Positions 27,008 to 35,789 of a stretch of 64,000 bases of DNA are shown here, one piece after another. This DNA comes from Gelidibacter salicanalis. Its GTDB lineage: Bacteria > Bacteroidota > Bacteroidia > Flavobacteriales > Flavobacteriaceae. The DNA lies in assembly GCF_007997285.1 (NCBI RefSeq), contig NZ_VORX01000011.1, positions 1 to 64,000 of the forward strand. The letters run 5' to 3'. The position numbers were made by a program, and so were the translations under genes. Below the pieces are notes generated by a model. That model was not told the origin of the DNA, made no database searches, and saw only the letters and a list, made by a program, of their open reading frames with translations. Position 1 is the first letter of the stretch, and the number at the start of each line of letters is the position of its first letter.

Positions 27008-28255
27008 ATGAAAAAGAAGTTTTTTAATGCAAGCATATATCGGCATGATAACGCTACAGAACTCGTGATAGAAAATGGAAAAATCACCCATATCGGCTCA
27101 AATTTGCCAAAATGTGAAGAAGAGATTGATCTAGGTGGAAAATTGGTATTACCGCCTTATGTTGATCCGCATTTACATTTAGATTACGTCTACACGTTAT
27201 CAGCATTGGGACAAGAAGGTGCCGGATCAGGGACGCTGTTTGAAGCCATTGAAATGTGGCCTAAATTTAAGGAAACCTTGACCGTAGAAAGTGTGAAGAA
27301 ACTGGCATTAAAGGGGATTAAAGATGAAGTTTCTCAAGGGGTACAACACATTCGTACCCACATTGATGTAACTGACCCTAACTTTGCCGCTTTAAAAGCC
27401 ATGTTGGAAATGAAGGAAGAACTCAAAGATACCTTAGACATTCAGATTGTCGCCTTTCCTCAAGAAGGGATGTATATGTATAAAGGGGGCCGTGATTTAG
27501 TAGAAGAAGCGCTTAAAATGGGGGCTGATGCTGTAGGGGGCATTCCACACTACGAACCTGCTAGAGAATTTGGTGAAAAATCAGTTCATGAGATCGTCAA
27601 ATTGGCCTTAAAGCATGATAAGATGATTGATGTGCATTGCGATGAAACGGATGATCCACATTCGCGATTTGTGGAGCTGTTAAACGCGCTTGTCCTTATG
27701 GAAGATTATGGCACAAGAACAACCGCAAGCCATACCTGTTCCTTTGGCTCGGCAGACGATTCCTATGCCTTTAGAATGATGGATGTATTTAAAAAAAGTA
27801 ACATGAATTTCATCTCCTGCCCTACTGAAAACGCCTATCTACAAGGACGACAGGACAGCTATCCAAAACGTCGTGGACTGACCAGGGTGAAGGAATTTAT
27901 TGATGCTGGAATTAATGTCGCTTTCGCCCAAGATTCTATTAACGACCCTTGGTATCCAATGGGCAATGGCAATATGATGAATATCTTAGATAATGGGATC
28001 CACTTGGCACAAATTATGGGACCAAGAGAGATCCAAACAAACTTCGATTTAATAACTTACAATGGCGCACGCTGCTTAAATATTCAAGACACCTATGGCC
28101 TGGAAGAAGGGAAAGCAGCCAACTTTATTGTCCTCAACGAAGCTTCTGTTTATGAAGCTATTCGTAAGAGAGTAGACGTCTTGGCTTCCGTACGGAACGG
28201 AGAATTCCTATTCCGTCGTAAAGAAATGGCTTATGATATACCCTTAAAACTTTAA
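27008..28255 (+). CDS. codA: Cytosine deaminase-like amidohydrolase
   Basis: 415 residues of the metal-dependent amidohydrolase superfamily. The first metal motif is DPHLHLDYVYT (near residue 57), the IRTHIDVTDPN and VDVHCDET type segments follow (IDVHCDETDDPHSRF near 210), the histidine in ASHTCSFG, and the metal Asp in FAQDSINDPWYPMGNGNM. This last segment is typical of CodA, which converts cytosine to uracil; isoguanine or other pyrimidine rings are possible. The convergent MFS exporter next door belongs to a family with purine and pyrimidine exporters, so the two may act on related substrates. Confidence 0.82.
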   Translation: MKKKFFNASIYRHDNATELVIENGKITHIGSNLPKCEEEIDLGGKLVLPPYVDPHLHLDYVYTLSALGQEGAGSGTLFEAIEMWPKFKETLTVESVKKLALKGIKDEVSQGVQHIRTHIDVTDPNFAALKAMLEMKEELKDTLDIQIVAFPQEGMYMYKGGRDLVEEALKMGADAVGGIPHYEPAREFGEKSVHEIVKLALKHDKMIDVHCDETDDPHSRFVELLNALVLMEDYGTRTTASHTCSFGSADDSYAFRMMDVFKKSNMNFISCPTENAYLQGRQDSYPKRRGLTRVKEFIDAGINVAFAQDSINDPWYPMGNGNMMNILDNGIHLAQIMGPREIQTNFDLITYNGARCLNIQDTYGLEEGKAANFIVLNEASVYEAIRKRVDVLASVRNGEFLFRRKEMAYDIPLKL

Positions 28256-28284
28256 GCAAAAACTCGATAATCCAATTTAAAAAT

Positions 28285-28326
28285 GTCATTTCTCATAATT
28301 GAAGTTTTGATATTATGAGAAATGAC
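28285..28326. terminator. 15-bp perfect hairpin between codA and the MFS gene
   Basis: GTCATTTCTCATAAT (28285-28299) and ATTATGAGAAATGAC (28312-28326) are exact complements around a 12-base loop. Minus-strand transcripts run into a T-rich tail, plus-strand ones do not, so it could be a terminator for the MFS gene or a REP-like palindrome. Both arms contain the ATTTCTC/GAGAAAT core. Confidence 0.65.
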
Positions 28327-28412
28327 CTTGATTTATACAGGACAATTTGGGTATAAGGCCACTTAAACACTCTTGGCGATCTCATTTCGCACTAAATATT
28401 TGCCACATTGAA

Positions 28413-28473
28413 CGAAGTGAAATGTCACATTATGTACCTTCTACTTTCTCAAATTAATCGAAGTGAAATGTCA
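28413..28473. repeat. Two exact 15-bp direct repeats (CGAAGTGAAATGTCA)
   Basis: CGAAGTGAAATGTCA occurs at 28413-28427 and 28459-28473, 46 bases apart, and its AAATG core recurs in the hairpin at 28285-28326. These look like degenerate copies of a short intergenic repeat. The rest of 28256-28594 holds no gene I can support. Confidence 0.6.
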
Positions 28474-28594
28474 AATATTCCGTAAAAAAAAACCATAGAG
28501 CACAATGCAAATGTCAGCCCACAAGGCCCTTTCCTATCTTCAAAACCTCATCCCATTAAAACTTCAAATGAGCGCAGACTAACCACTATTTCCA

Positions 28595-29770
28595 TCATTT
28601 GCCCAAAGCTTTCTTAGCAAAAAACGAAATGATCATCCCAGGAACCGCCAAGGCAATGGCAAAATAAACCAAACCCATAGGCGAATAATTGCCCAGCAGC
28701 AGTCCGGCTACCGAAGTGGCAATCATTATTGATAGATTAAAAACTGACGACTGCACTGAAGTGGCAACGTCTTTGGCGGTATCCACCTGTCTGCTCACCG
28801 CTGCCTGAAGCAAGGTTACCAACGGGCCGAAGGATAATCCCCATATAAAAAATGCGACATGCCCCATGCCCGTCAGTCTACCAAACAGCAGAAATACAGC
28901 CATAGATAAAATAAGCAGGCCAAACATCGCAATGGTCAGCACCCTTAAATGTTGGTCAGTATACTTTATCGCCACTAAGACAGAGATTAAGGAGCCTATC
29001 CCGAATAACAACAATGCGCTCTCTATGCCACCTTCCAACTGAATTTCATCTACAAGGCTCGTGATATAAACGTACACCCCGTAGTGGGCCATCACTCCCA
29101 ATAATGTCAGTACTAAAACAATTAATACCGAAGGGATTCTTAAAAGTGCAAACGGTGATGCGTTTTTAGTAAGTTTTTCACCAGGCAAGGATGGCAATCC
29201 GAACAGACTAATGATAGCAATTATAAAAATGACCACCCCTAATCCGACAAATTCCGTCCGCCACCCATACGTATTACCAATAGAAGTCATCACTGGCATT
29301 CCTATACTGATGCCTAGCGTATTTCCGGCCATTATTACCGCAATGGCCTTGCCATGATCCTTTTCGCTTACCAAGCGCATACCGTAAGCAGCAATCATGG
29401 GCCACATCACTCCCGCACAGATGCCACCAAAAACTCTTAAAATAATAATTATACTATGATCGTGGAGCAGTCCTGCGACAATATTAGAGATGGCAAAGCC
29501 TAGCAACAATATCAGCAATAGATATTTTCGATTAAAGCGCATGGTCATGGAAATCAGTGGGATGGCAAAAATGGCAGAGGCTATGGCGTAGTAACCCACC
29601 AGATTCCCGGTTTGAACCTCACTGATGTTTAAATCGGCCATCATTTGAGGCAACACGCCTGAAGGCATTAATTCCGAAAGGATGCCTAAAAAAGTCACTG
29701 TGGACATCAAAAGCATTATTAGCCAAGGAAAAACAGGCGATGATTTTTTACTGACAGGAGGTTGGTTCAT
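28595..29770 (-). CDS. MFS exporter (DHA1, AraJ/purine-efflux-like)
   Basis: 391 residues with twelve predicted helices. The N-terminal helix pattern (GILSELMPSGVLPQMMADLNIS, then VQTGNLVGYYAIASAIFAIP) and GNTLGISIGMPVMTSIGNTYGWR in helix 5 are typical of the AraJ/NepI/PbuE branch, which exports arabinose, nucleosides or purine bases by proton antiport. Convergent with codA. Substrate is inferred only from family and neighbour. Confidence 0.82.
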   Translation of the reverse strand: MNQPPVSKKSSPVFPWLIMLLMSTVTFLGILSELMPSGVLPQMMADLNISEVQTGNLVGYYAIASAIFAIPLISMTMRFNRKYLLLILLLGFAISNIVAGLLHDHSIIIILRVFGGICAGVMWPMIAAYGMRLVSEKDHGKAIAVIMAGNTLGISIGMPVMTSIGNTYGWRTEFVGLGVVIFIIAIISLFGLPSLPGEKLTKNASPFALLRIPSVLIVLVLTLLGVMAHYGVYVYITSLVDEIQLEGGIESALLLFGIGSLISVLVAIKYTDQHLRVLTIAMFGLLILSMAVFLLFGRLTGMGHVAFFIWGLSFGPLVTLLQAAVSRQVDTAKDVATSVQSSVFNLSIMIATSVAGLLLGNYSPMGLVYFAIALAVPGMIISFFAKKALGK

Positions 29771-30018
29771 AGGAAACTAAATTTATAGCTGCTTAATGTT
29801 CAAAACGGAGGTTAATTTAAACATAATTTAGCTCAATTACAGTTCGTATGTTGTCCTATTTAAAAACCAGCACTTCTCCCGTCAATTGGCTATGTAAATT
29901 GAAAAAAATTACTTATCTTATCCGTTGACGCTCATTATTTTACAATAGTCGAGTTCACACTTTTATATACATGCAATTTTGTAGATTTTTATAGTATTAA
30001 CCGTTAAAAAAAAAGAAT

Positions 30019-31176
30019 ATGACATTGATAACGAAAAAGGAAATTACTGATTTACACAACACCACTCAAGACATTTGTATTTCCATTTTTATTCCCACGC
30101 ACAGAGGTGGCAAAAAGGTGCTTCAAGAGGAAGATCCCTTAGCATTAAAAAACCAATTGAAGGACGTGAAGCATAAATTAGAAGAAAAGGGGTTGAATGC
30201 CGATAGTATCTCTAAATTTACAGAACCCATTCAGAAACTTATTGATGACAGTTCATTTTGGAGAGAGCAATCTGACGGTCTCGCACTATTTGTAGCCGAT
30301 GATATTTTTCATAAGTATACCCTCCCCGTATATTTTCAAGACTATAATTACGTCTCGAACGCGTTTTACCTCAAACCACTGATGCCAATGTTTGCAGGTG
30401 ACGGCAGTTTCTTTCTATTATCTTTAAATAGAGACGATGTCAAATTATACGAGTGTACAAAACACAGTTTCACTGAATATGATATTGAAGATTTAATTCC
30501 GGAAACGAAACAAGATCGGGTAGGCTTTGACTATGAAGAAAAGAACCTTCAATTCAGATCAGGTGCTACAGGATCTGGTAAGGCAATGTACCACGGTCAG
30601 GAAGCAGCTACGGGGAAAAGAAAAAATGAAATCAAAAAGTATTTTAGGGCGATAAATGATGGCCTTGCAGAAATTTTTAAAGATGAGAGCATGCCTTTAC
30701 TAATTGTTGCGCAAACGCCACTCTTCGATATCTACAAAGAAGTCAACACCTATTCGCACACGTTGGAAGATAATCTTGTTGTCGATTTTAGTAGTTCAGA
30801 TATGTTTGACATTCACGAATTGGCTTGGGAACGTATGGAACCTGTTTTTGACCAACCGCGTAAGGAACATATAGCGAAATTTATGGAGCAGCAAGGCAAA
30901 GGAACCACCGCAATAGGCATAGGTAAAATTTTACCTGCTGCTATAAACGGACAAATAGAAGCTTTGTTCTGTGAAAACAATGAAGATATTTTTGGAACTT
31001 ACAGCAAAGAAGATGATCTCATCGAAGTAACGGAAGGTGACGATGATGGCACTACGATTTCGTTAATGAATTTGGCTGCGATTCAAACCTTCTTAAATGG
31101 AGGTGCCGTATACTTAATGGAAAAGGAAGATATGCCCAATCCTAACTCAAGAGTAAATGCCTTATACAGATATTAA
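30019..31176 (+). CDS. baeRF-domain protein (bacterial archaeo-eukaryotic release-factor-like)
   Basis: 385 residues, soluble. The start (ISIFIPTHRGGKKVLQEEDPLALKNQL) and the pattern FWREQSDGLALFVADD, LPVYFQDYNYVSNAFYLKPLMPMF fit the baeRF families, a bacterial group related in fold to eRF1/Pelota that is suggested to act on stalled ribosomes; biochemical proof is thin. The middle holds a segment KYFRAINDGLAEIF and the end a hydrophobic helix (TTISLMNLAAIQTFLNGGAVYLM). It faces the PRC-barrel gene across a terminator and sits at the edge of the stress/repair locus. Confidence 0.65.
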   Translation: MTLITKKEITDLHNTTQDICISIFIPTHRGGKKVLQEEDPLALKNQLKDVKHKLEEKGLNADSISKFTEPIQKLIDDSSFWREQSDGLALFVADDIFHKYTLPVYFQDYNYVSNAFYLKPLMPMFAGDGSFFLLSLNRDDVKLYECTKHSFTEYDIEDLIPETKQDRVGFDYEEKNLQFRSGATGSGKAMYHGQEAATGKRKNEIKKYFRAINDGLAEIFKDESMPLLIVAQTPLFDIYKEVNTYSHTLEDNLVVDFSSSDMFDIHELAWERMEPVFDQPRKEHIAKFMEQQGKGTTAIGIGKILPAAINGQIEALFCENNEDIFGTYSKEDDLIEVTEGDDDGTTISLMNLAAIQTFLNGGAVYLMEKEDMPNPNSRVNALYRY

Positions 31177-31234
31177 CATGCTCTGAAAACAACTTTCAAA
31201 ATACAGCTCTAATTTAAGGTGTTGGAAAGAAATC

Positions 31235-31274
31235 AAAAAAGAGAATCTACGTAACGTAAATTCTCTTTTTTTTT
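31235..31274. terminator. Terminator between the baeRF and PRC-barrel genes
   Basis: AAAAAAGAGAAT (31235-31246) pairs with ATTCTCTTTTTT (31260-31271), with an inner ACG/CGT pair. A and T runs on both sides suit termination in both directions. Confidence 0.85.
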
Positions 31275-31296
31275 CTCTAGCGTGTACTGACTAACT

Positions 31297-32202
31297 CTAC
31301 AACCCTGGAGTACGTTTGTTAAAACGTCGGTCATCAAACTCGCGACGTTCGTAAAAATTGTCATCATCATAGACATCATTATTTTCTCTACGACGTCTTA
31401 ATTCACTTTCGTCATTGGATAAAGTGTTAGCGTCGTCAGTTGACTGATAAAAATCTTCCGCCGTTCCGTAAGTTTTTAACTTATTTTCATCGTGATGGTA
31501 TTTTCTAATCTCCTCACGAATAATTCTTCTAAGGCGATCCTCATCCATTTTAAAATCATCATCGCGTCGCTGAGACTTGTCGACAAATCGGTCCTCATTG
31601 GTTAGATGATGCTTCTCGTTGTCACGATCATTGGTAATGCGATTCCTGTTATCCACTCGTCTATCATCACCCAAGAGATTATCATCAACAATACGATCAT
31701 CATCATAGCGATTATCGTTAGTATGGGTATTTAATCCATCAGTATCTTTGTATATTTTCTGACGGCGCTCATAAGAACCTAACACTTGATTTTCATAAGT
31801 TCTATTGATGTCATCACCTTTACGGTATCTCTTGGTCTCAGCAAACGTGCGATGGTCAATAATATCCGTATAAATATAGTTGGAGTCCTGGTTAACATCT
31901 ACCAATCCTATCGGTACAATAATATGATTTTCGCCATCTTTATTTACAAATTCCCGAAGGTCTCCCTGACTTGGACGTCCGTATGGATCGTATTTTGAGT
32001 CGATGATACTTTTATCAACTTCAACATCTAGATAGACCACGCGCTCGGCATCTTTATTGACCAGTAAATTATCAACCTTTCCAATCACGCGATTATCAAC
32101 GTCTTTTACATCCCAGCCTCTCACATCTGGGTACCCATCTGAAATTTTATAATCAGATAATTCATTTATATAGTAGAGGTGTTTATTGTGTTCTGCCATC
32201 AT
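31297..32202 (-). CDS. PRC-barrel domain protein with long charged C-terminal region
   Basis: 301 residues, no signal peptide. A PRC-barrel lies at about 15-125 (DVRGWDVKDVDNRVIGKVDNLLVNKDAERVVYLDVEVD). From about 140 it becomes very rich in Asp, Arg, Asn and Glu and probably disordered (DNRYDDDRIVDDNLLGDDRR), with a basic-acidic helix near 220-240 (EDRLRRIIREEIRKYHHDE). PRC-barrels occur in photosystem H subunits and in stress proteins with DUF2382-like charged tails. It lies 9 bases after the acidic membrane-protein gene and is probably co-transcribed. Function unknown. Confidence 0.75.
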   Translation of the reverse strand: MMAEHNKHLYYINELSDYKISDGYPDVRGWDVKDVDNRVIGKVDNLLVNKDAERVVYLDVEVDKSIIDSKYDPYGRPSQGDLREFVNKDGENHIIVPIGLVDVNQDSNYIYTDIIDHRTFAETKRYRKGDDINRTYENQVLGSYERRQKIYKDTDGLNTHTNDNRYDDDRIVDDNLLGDDRRVDNRNRITNDRDNEKHHLTNEDRFVDKSQRRDDDFKMDEDRLRRIIREEIRKYHHDENKLKTYGTAEDFYQSTDDANTLSNDESELRRRRENNDVYDDDNFYERREFDDRRFNKRTPGL

Positions 32203-32211
32203 TTTAAGTTT

Positions 32212-32850
32212 TTAGTTGTTCATCATTTGTAATACATCCCTGCTTTGTCTTAAAAATGCATACAGAGAATTTTGTTGCTTGTTCATCATTACAGAACCAT
32301 CAATCTTTGCAGCAGTTGTTTTCAAATCAGCTACTTGAGTCTGTAAAGATGGATAACTTTTTTTCTGGATATCTTCCATCACTTTAACAACTTTATCACT
32401 TGCAGTTTTAAAATTTTTAAATCCTTTAGTATCCTTAGTTGTTGTAGAAATAGAAGTTATTAAGGAAGAAAAATCTCTTAAATCTGATAGAGCTTCCGAA
32501 TCTTCAATGTTGTTTTCATCCGCCTTCTGCACTACTGCTTTGGTAAGATTAGAAAACGCCTTCTTGGTATAGGAGGAATCTACAGCAACACGTGTTGAAT
32601 CCGCAATAGATTGATCATATGCCATAAACTGATTGTATGACGAACTGGAGCTCCCTGCGTTGTACGGATCATAGGTTGATTGCGTATTGGTCGTATCCAT
32701 TACTTGCTCATTTATAATATCGTCATCATAATCGTCATTCACATCTTCATCATTTGCATAGACGAAGTAAGCAATGATTCCTAAAACAACCAAAATGAGA
32801 ATGACCCAAGGCCATACTGGTTTTTTCTTTTCAATTTTAATTTCTGCCAT
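32212..32850 (-). CDS. Membrane-anchored protein of unknown function with acidic stalk
   Basis: 212 residues. A short basic N-terminus (MAEIKIEKKKP) is followed by one helix (WPWVILILVVLGIIAYFVYA, residues 13-32). Then comes a very acidic stretch (NDEDVNDDYDDDIINEQ), a Ser/Tyr/Gln linker, and a helical domain (SYTKKAFSNLTKAVVQKADENN onwards). Most of the protein should be outside the membrane, in the periplasm, by the positive-inside rule. I do not recognise a family. Upstream of, and nearly touching, the PRC-barrel gene. Confidence 0.65.
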   Translation of the reverse strand: MAEIKIEKKKPVWPWVILILVVLGIIAYFVYANDEDVNDDYDDDIINEQVMDTTNTQSTYDPYNAGSSSSSYNQFMAYDQSIADSTRVAVDSSYTKKAFSNLTKAVVQKADENNIEDSEALSDLRDFSSLITSISTTTKDTKGFKNFKTASDKVVKVMEDIQKKSYPSLQTQVADLKTTAAKIDGSVMMNKQQNSLYAFLRQSRDVLQMMNN

Positions 32851-33139
32851 AATTTTATTTTTAGATTAGTTGTGCTGAGGATGATCAGCTACTTTTAATT
32901 AAAATTACTATAATTCACTGCTTTAAAACTGCTCTTAAGCATCAGATGTTGACTCAATTAAAATCTATGCTTTGTGATATCAACATTTTAGAAATTCAAA
33001 TATTAGCCGCATAAACAAGTGATAGCATACCATACCAAAAAAGGAATTAGAGATAACTACAAAAAATTCAAACCTGAAAATTCAATTCCCGAAGCCTTAT
33101 TTCAATCTCAAAAGCGCTGTTGGAAAAAACACCAAGACA

Positions 33140-33298
33140 CTATTCTTCTTCGCCCCTCACCCGTTCAGACATATTTCGATCCTTCTTATTATCGGAAGTC
33201 TCTCCATATTGATTTTTATGTTCAGGTTTCAATGGTCCTTTTTTAACTTCTTTGTTTTTTTCTGGATTGAATTCTTTTTCATCAGTACTCTGTATCAT
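33140..33298 (-). CDS. Small hydrophilic protein, unknown function
   Basis: A 52-codon frame from ATG 33298 to TAG 33140, too short for usual gene-length cut-offs. It begins MIQSTDEKEFNPEKNKEVKK and ends SERVRGEEE; almost all residues are charged or polar, with no cysteine, which suggests a disordered protein. It lies 47 bases after the CsbD-like gene on the same strand. Its composition matches the other small stress-type proteins nearby. Two overlapping plus-strand frames here look spurious. Confidence 0.55.
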   Translation of the reverse strand: MIQSTDEKEFNPEKNKEVKKGPLKPEHKNQYGETSDNKKDRNMSERVRGEEE

Positions 33299-33345
33299 AA
33301 TATATCTTTTAAGTGTGTATTAAAATTTTGTTTTTTTAGGGGTTC

Positions 33346-33570
33346 TTATAATTGCCAACTCCTTATTTCTTCTGATACCTCTTCCCGACTTCTATTGGTT
33401 CTTCTGGCTATATTTTGGGCCAGCATATCAAACTCACCTGTTCTATAGTCCACATCTTCATCCGTAATATTGGGATACTCTTTTCTATACTCCTTTCGGA
33501 TAGTTTCCCATCGATCCTCCAAGCCAGAGTCGTATTTGGGTTCTAATTTGTCATTGTCCATGTTGTTCAT
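33346..33570 (-). CDS. CsbD-like general stress protein
   Basis: 74 residues, hydrophilic and helical: DRWETIRKEYRKEYPNIT, then DEDVDYRTGEFDMLAQNIARRTNRSREEVSEEIRSW. The WExxRKEYRKxYPxITDEDx...GxxDxLxxxIxxRTxxSREEVxxEI pattern resembles the CsbD family, general-stress proteins of unclear mechanism. An upstream ATG three codons earlier (33570) is used here; MDNDKLEP, a little further in, is also possible. First gene of the minus-strand stress unit. Confidence 0.65.
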   Translation of the reverse strand: MNNMDNDKLEPKYDSGLEDRWETIRKEYRKEYPNITDEDVDYRTGEFDMLAQNIARRTNRSREEVSEEIRSWQL

Positions 33571-33775
33571 AGTGATTGGGTTTAAACGAGACTCATGAAA
33601 TTACATAATTCATAATAGCCATATGTGTCTTATCCCTTAAAAAAGTAATCGCAAACATTGAAAATTCTGAAAAAGACTTTTAATGCAATGCTTCTAGTGC
33701 ATTAAGAGATGAGAAAGGTTAAAAAATAGTTTTTTACAACAATCCGACTCTAAGTAAATGATCTTAATTTATAGG

Positions 33776-34435
33776 ATGATAAGTAAAATTTCCAATACTG
33801 CTTCTCTTGAAGAAATAGAATCCCACCTTCAATCTAAATTTGACTATGGGCAGCTCTACACACCAAAAGCCATAATAAACGGCAGGAAGGAAGCCACGGT
33901 GTGCCTAGTTACCAATGACGCGCCTCACCACATCCAATACGGTATTTGGGGACTTTTACCTGAGGGCTATACCGATAGTTGGAAAAGTTTTCAGGCCATT
34001 TACAATACTTTGGAAATTGAATGCGAATCTCTTTCACCAAGGACCTGGCCATACGATGCCTTAAAATATAGACGCTGTTTGATTCTTGCTACGGGATTTT
34101 TTACGGGAGAAGTCGTAAATAAAAGTATGCAGAGTTACTATACATCATTGCGGAATAATAAAATATTTTGCTTTGCGGGAATTTATAATGTTTTGGAAGA
34201 TGGTTTTTTATCCTGTGGCATACTGAGTCACAGCAATAAAACACCAGAAGCCCAGCTTAAACATTCCCAACCTGTACTCATCGCCCAACATAATTATGCG
34301 TACTATTTATCAGGACATGACGTTTTGGAGTTAATTTTAAATGGCACATTTGAGCTTGACCCAAAAGAGCAGGTCAAACAAAGAGTTGTAGATGTAAACA
34401 CTACTTTCTATGATGAGTTTAATACTTATTTTTAA
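33776..34435 (+). CDS. SRAP (YedK/HMCES-type) homologue without catalytic residues
   Basis: About 219 residues. The frame of the SRAP family is visible: IWGLLPEGYTDSW (cf. WGxxPxW), YRRCLILATGFFTGE (cf. RRC..PADGFYEW) and FCFAGIYNVLEDGFL (cf. FxxAGLW). SRAP proteins crosslink abasic sites through Cys2. Here the second residue is Ile (MISKIS; with the upstream ATG at 33758 it would also be Ile), the Glu of GFYEW is Thr (GFFTGE), and the NAR-ET segment reads NTLEIECES. It should therefore be unable to form the crosslink. Its stop codon abuts the convergent AraC-regulator stop with no spacer. I recall similar degenerate paralogues in other flavobacteria. Confidence 0.7.
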   Translation: MISKISNTASLEEIESHLQSKFDYGQLYTPKAIINGRKEATVCLVTNDAPHHIQYGIWGLLPEGYTDSWKSFQAIYNTLEIECESLSPRTWPYDALKYRRCLILATGFFTGEVVNKSMQSYYTSLRNNKIFCFAGIYNVLEDGFLSCGILSHSNKTPEAQLKHSQPVLIAQHNYAYYLSGHDVLELILNGTFELDPKEQVKQRVVDVNTTFYDEFNTYF

Positions 34436-35389
34436 TTAAGAAGCCATTGAAGAAGGCGTGCGTAACTGTTGCTGGTAGGATTTTGGCGAACATTTAAAGC
34501 GTTTCTTGAAAATTCGACAGAAATAACTTCTACTGGTGAGTCCTACAGAATACACAATTTCTGACACATTAAGATCCGTATTACGCAACATATCCAAAGC
34601 TTTTTCCAAACGGATATTTCTGATGAAGATGGCCACAGTGCAATTGTGCATTTCCTTAAAGCCCGCTTGGAGCTTGGACACCGATAGCCCAGTTTGTTTA
34701 CACAATTCCTTTATGGTATACTGCTGTTGCGGATTCGCTTTTATCTTAGTGGTAAGCACTTCTAACTGCTGGATTTCAAATTTTCGCAAAAAAGCTGATT
34801 TCACACAAGTACCCTCTTGCACCAGAAGCTCTTTAAGTTTTAAACCAAATAGAATATTACTGTAGCCTTTTGCTATAAATTTATTCTCGCAGCCTGACTT
34901 GTCTAACTTTTTTAAGGTTCTAGCCATTTCGCATATCCCCAGGTTGGGAACTAATAATTTCGGATTAAGAAATTCATCTAAAAGCATCCCCTGATCTTGT
35001 AAGACATTCAGCAATTCCGTTTGTTCCTGATCTAAATCTGATTTCCCAATTTTTAAGAGCATAAAATCATAGGCTTTATCGGCTACGCAATCAAAACCTA
35101 TGGTTTCAGCACTTTTAAAGGAAATAAGGATGCTGGAAAAAGAGGGAACGGTCAACAATTTGCCATCACAGCTTAATCGTAAGCTGGAGGACAAAGCCAA
35201 ATTAACGCACAAAAAAACGGATGATTCTTTTTCAGTCTCTAAATTGATCCTTAAATTTTGATAACATTTCAGTTGAAAAGTATAATATTCCAGCTTTCCT
35301 GTAAGCTTTTGTTTTTCAACAAACCCCTTAAAATAACGGTCATTTTTAGTCAGACCATCACGAATCTCAAAACTATATAAATCATTCAT
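34436..35389 (-). CDS. AraC family transcriptional regulator
   Basis: 317 residues. A variable N-terminal part (about 1-215) has no recognised ligand-binding motif. The C-terminal double helix-turn-helix is canonical: TIKELCKQTGLSVSKLQAGFKEMHN, then NVSEIVYSVGLTSRSYFCRIFKKRFKCSPKSYQQQL. Resembles the single-AraC regulators of siderophore or stress genes in this phylum; the target is unknown. Its 3' end touches the SRAP gene exactly (34435/34436). Confidence 0.9.
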   Translation of the reverse strand: MNDLYSFEIRDGLTKNDRYFKGFVEKQKLTGKLEYYTFQLKCYQNLRINLETEKESSVFLCVNLALSSSLRLSCDGKLLTVPSFSSILISFKSAETIGFDCVADKAYDFMLLKIGKSDLDQEQTELLNVLQDQGMLLDEFLNPKLLVPNLGICEMARTLKKLDKSGCENKFIAKGYSNILFGLKLKELLVQEGTCVKSAFLRKFEIQQLEVLTTKIKANPQQQYTIKELCKQTGLSVSKLQAGFKEMHNCTVAIFIRNIRLEKALDMLRNTDLNVSEIVYSVGLTSRSYFCRIFKKRFKCSPKSYQQQLRTPSSMAS

Positions 35390-35789
35390 AGCAAAAATGT
35401 TTTAGGTTTTTTAATTCAATCGGGGTAACAAATTTGCAGAATATTTAGGACTATCATTATCTTTATTAATGTAAAATATAACGCATTAACGTTCTCAGTG
35501 TGAGACAAAAAAAACCCTTATGAAGATAAGAGTTTATTTTTAAACATTAGTGTCCGATAAAAATAAATAATAAATTAACAAACTCATTTAAAGCAAGGGA
35601 CATTAGAAGATTTCCGAAATGAGACCTTGCATTTTAGAAAATGTTTCTACTGGGAGGGAATGTGCGATTTTAATTTAAATGATCGTTGTTTGTCAGTTAG
35701 TTGCAAACAAGTCTTAATTCTTTATTCTAACAGCGCAGCGGTCTTGATTCTTTATCGGACAACAATGATTTTTAAATGTAACGCTACTG
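35390..35789. other. Intergenic region with a short imperfect direct repeat
   Basis: 400 bases upstream of the AraC gene. GTCTTAATTCTTTATTCT (near 35711) and GTCTTGATTCTTTATCGG (near 35743) are near copies. The motif, AGAATCAAGAC on the other strand, is of a kind I recall from flavobacterial intergenic DNA. A 62-codon plus-strand frame covers part of it but looks spurious. Confidence 0.5.

Noticed and set aside
33019-33448. Two overlapping plus-strand frames between the stress genes
   Set aside because: They overlap the small hydrophilic and CsbD-like genes on the other strand, and their compositions (for example FFNFFVFFWIEFFF) look like shadows.
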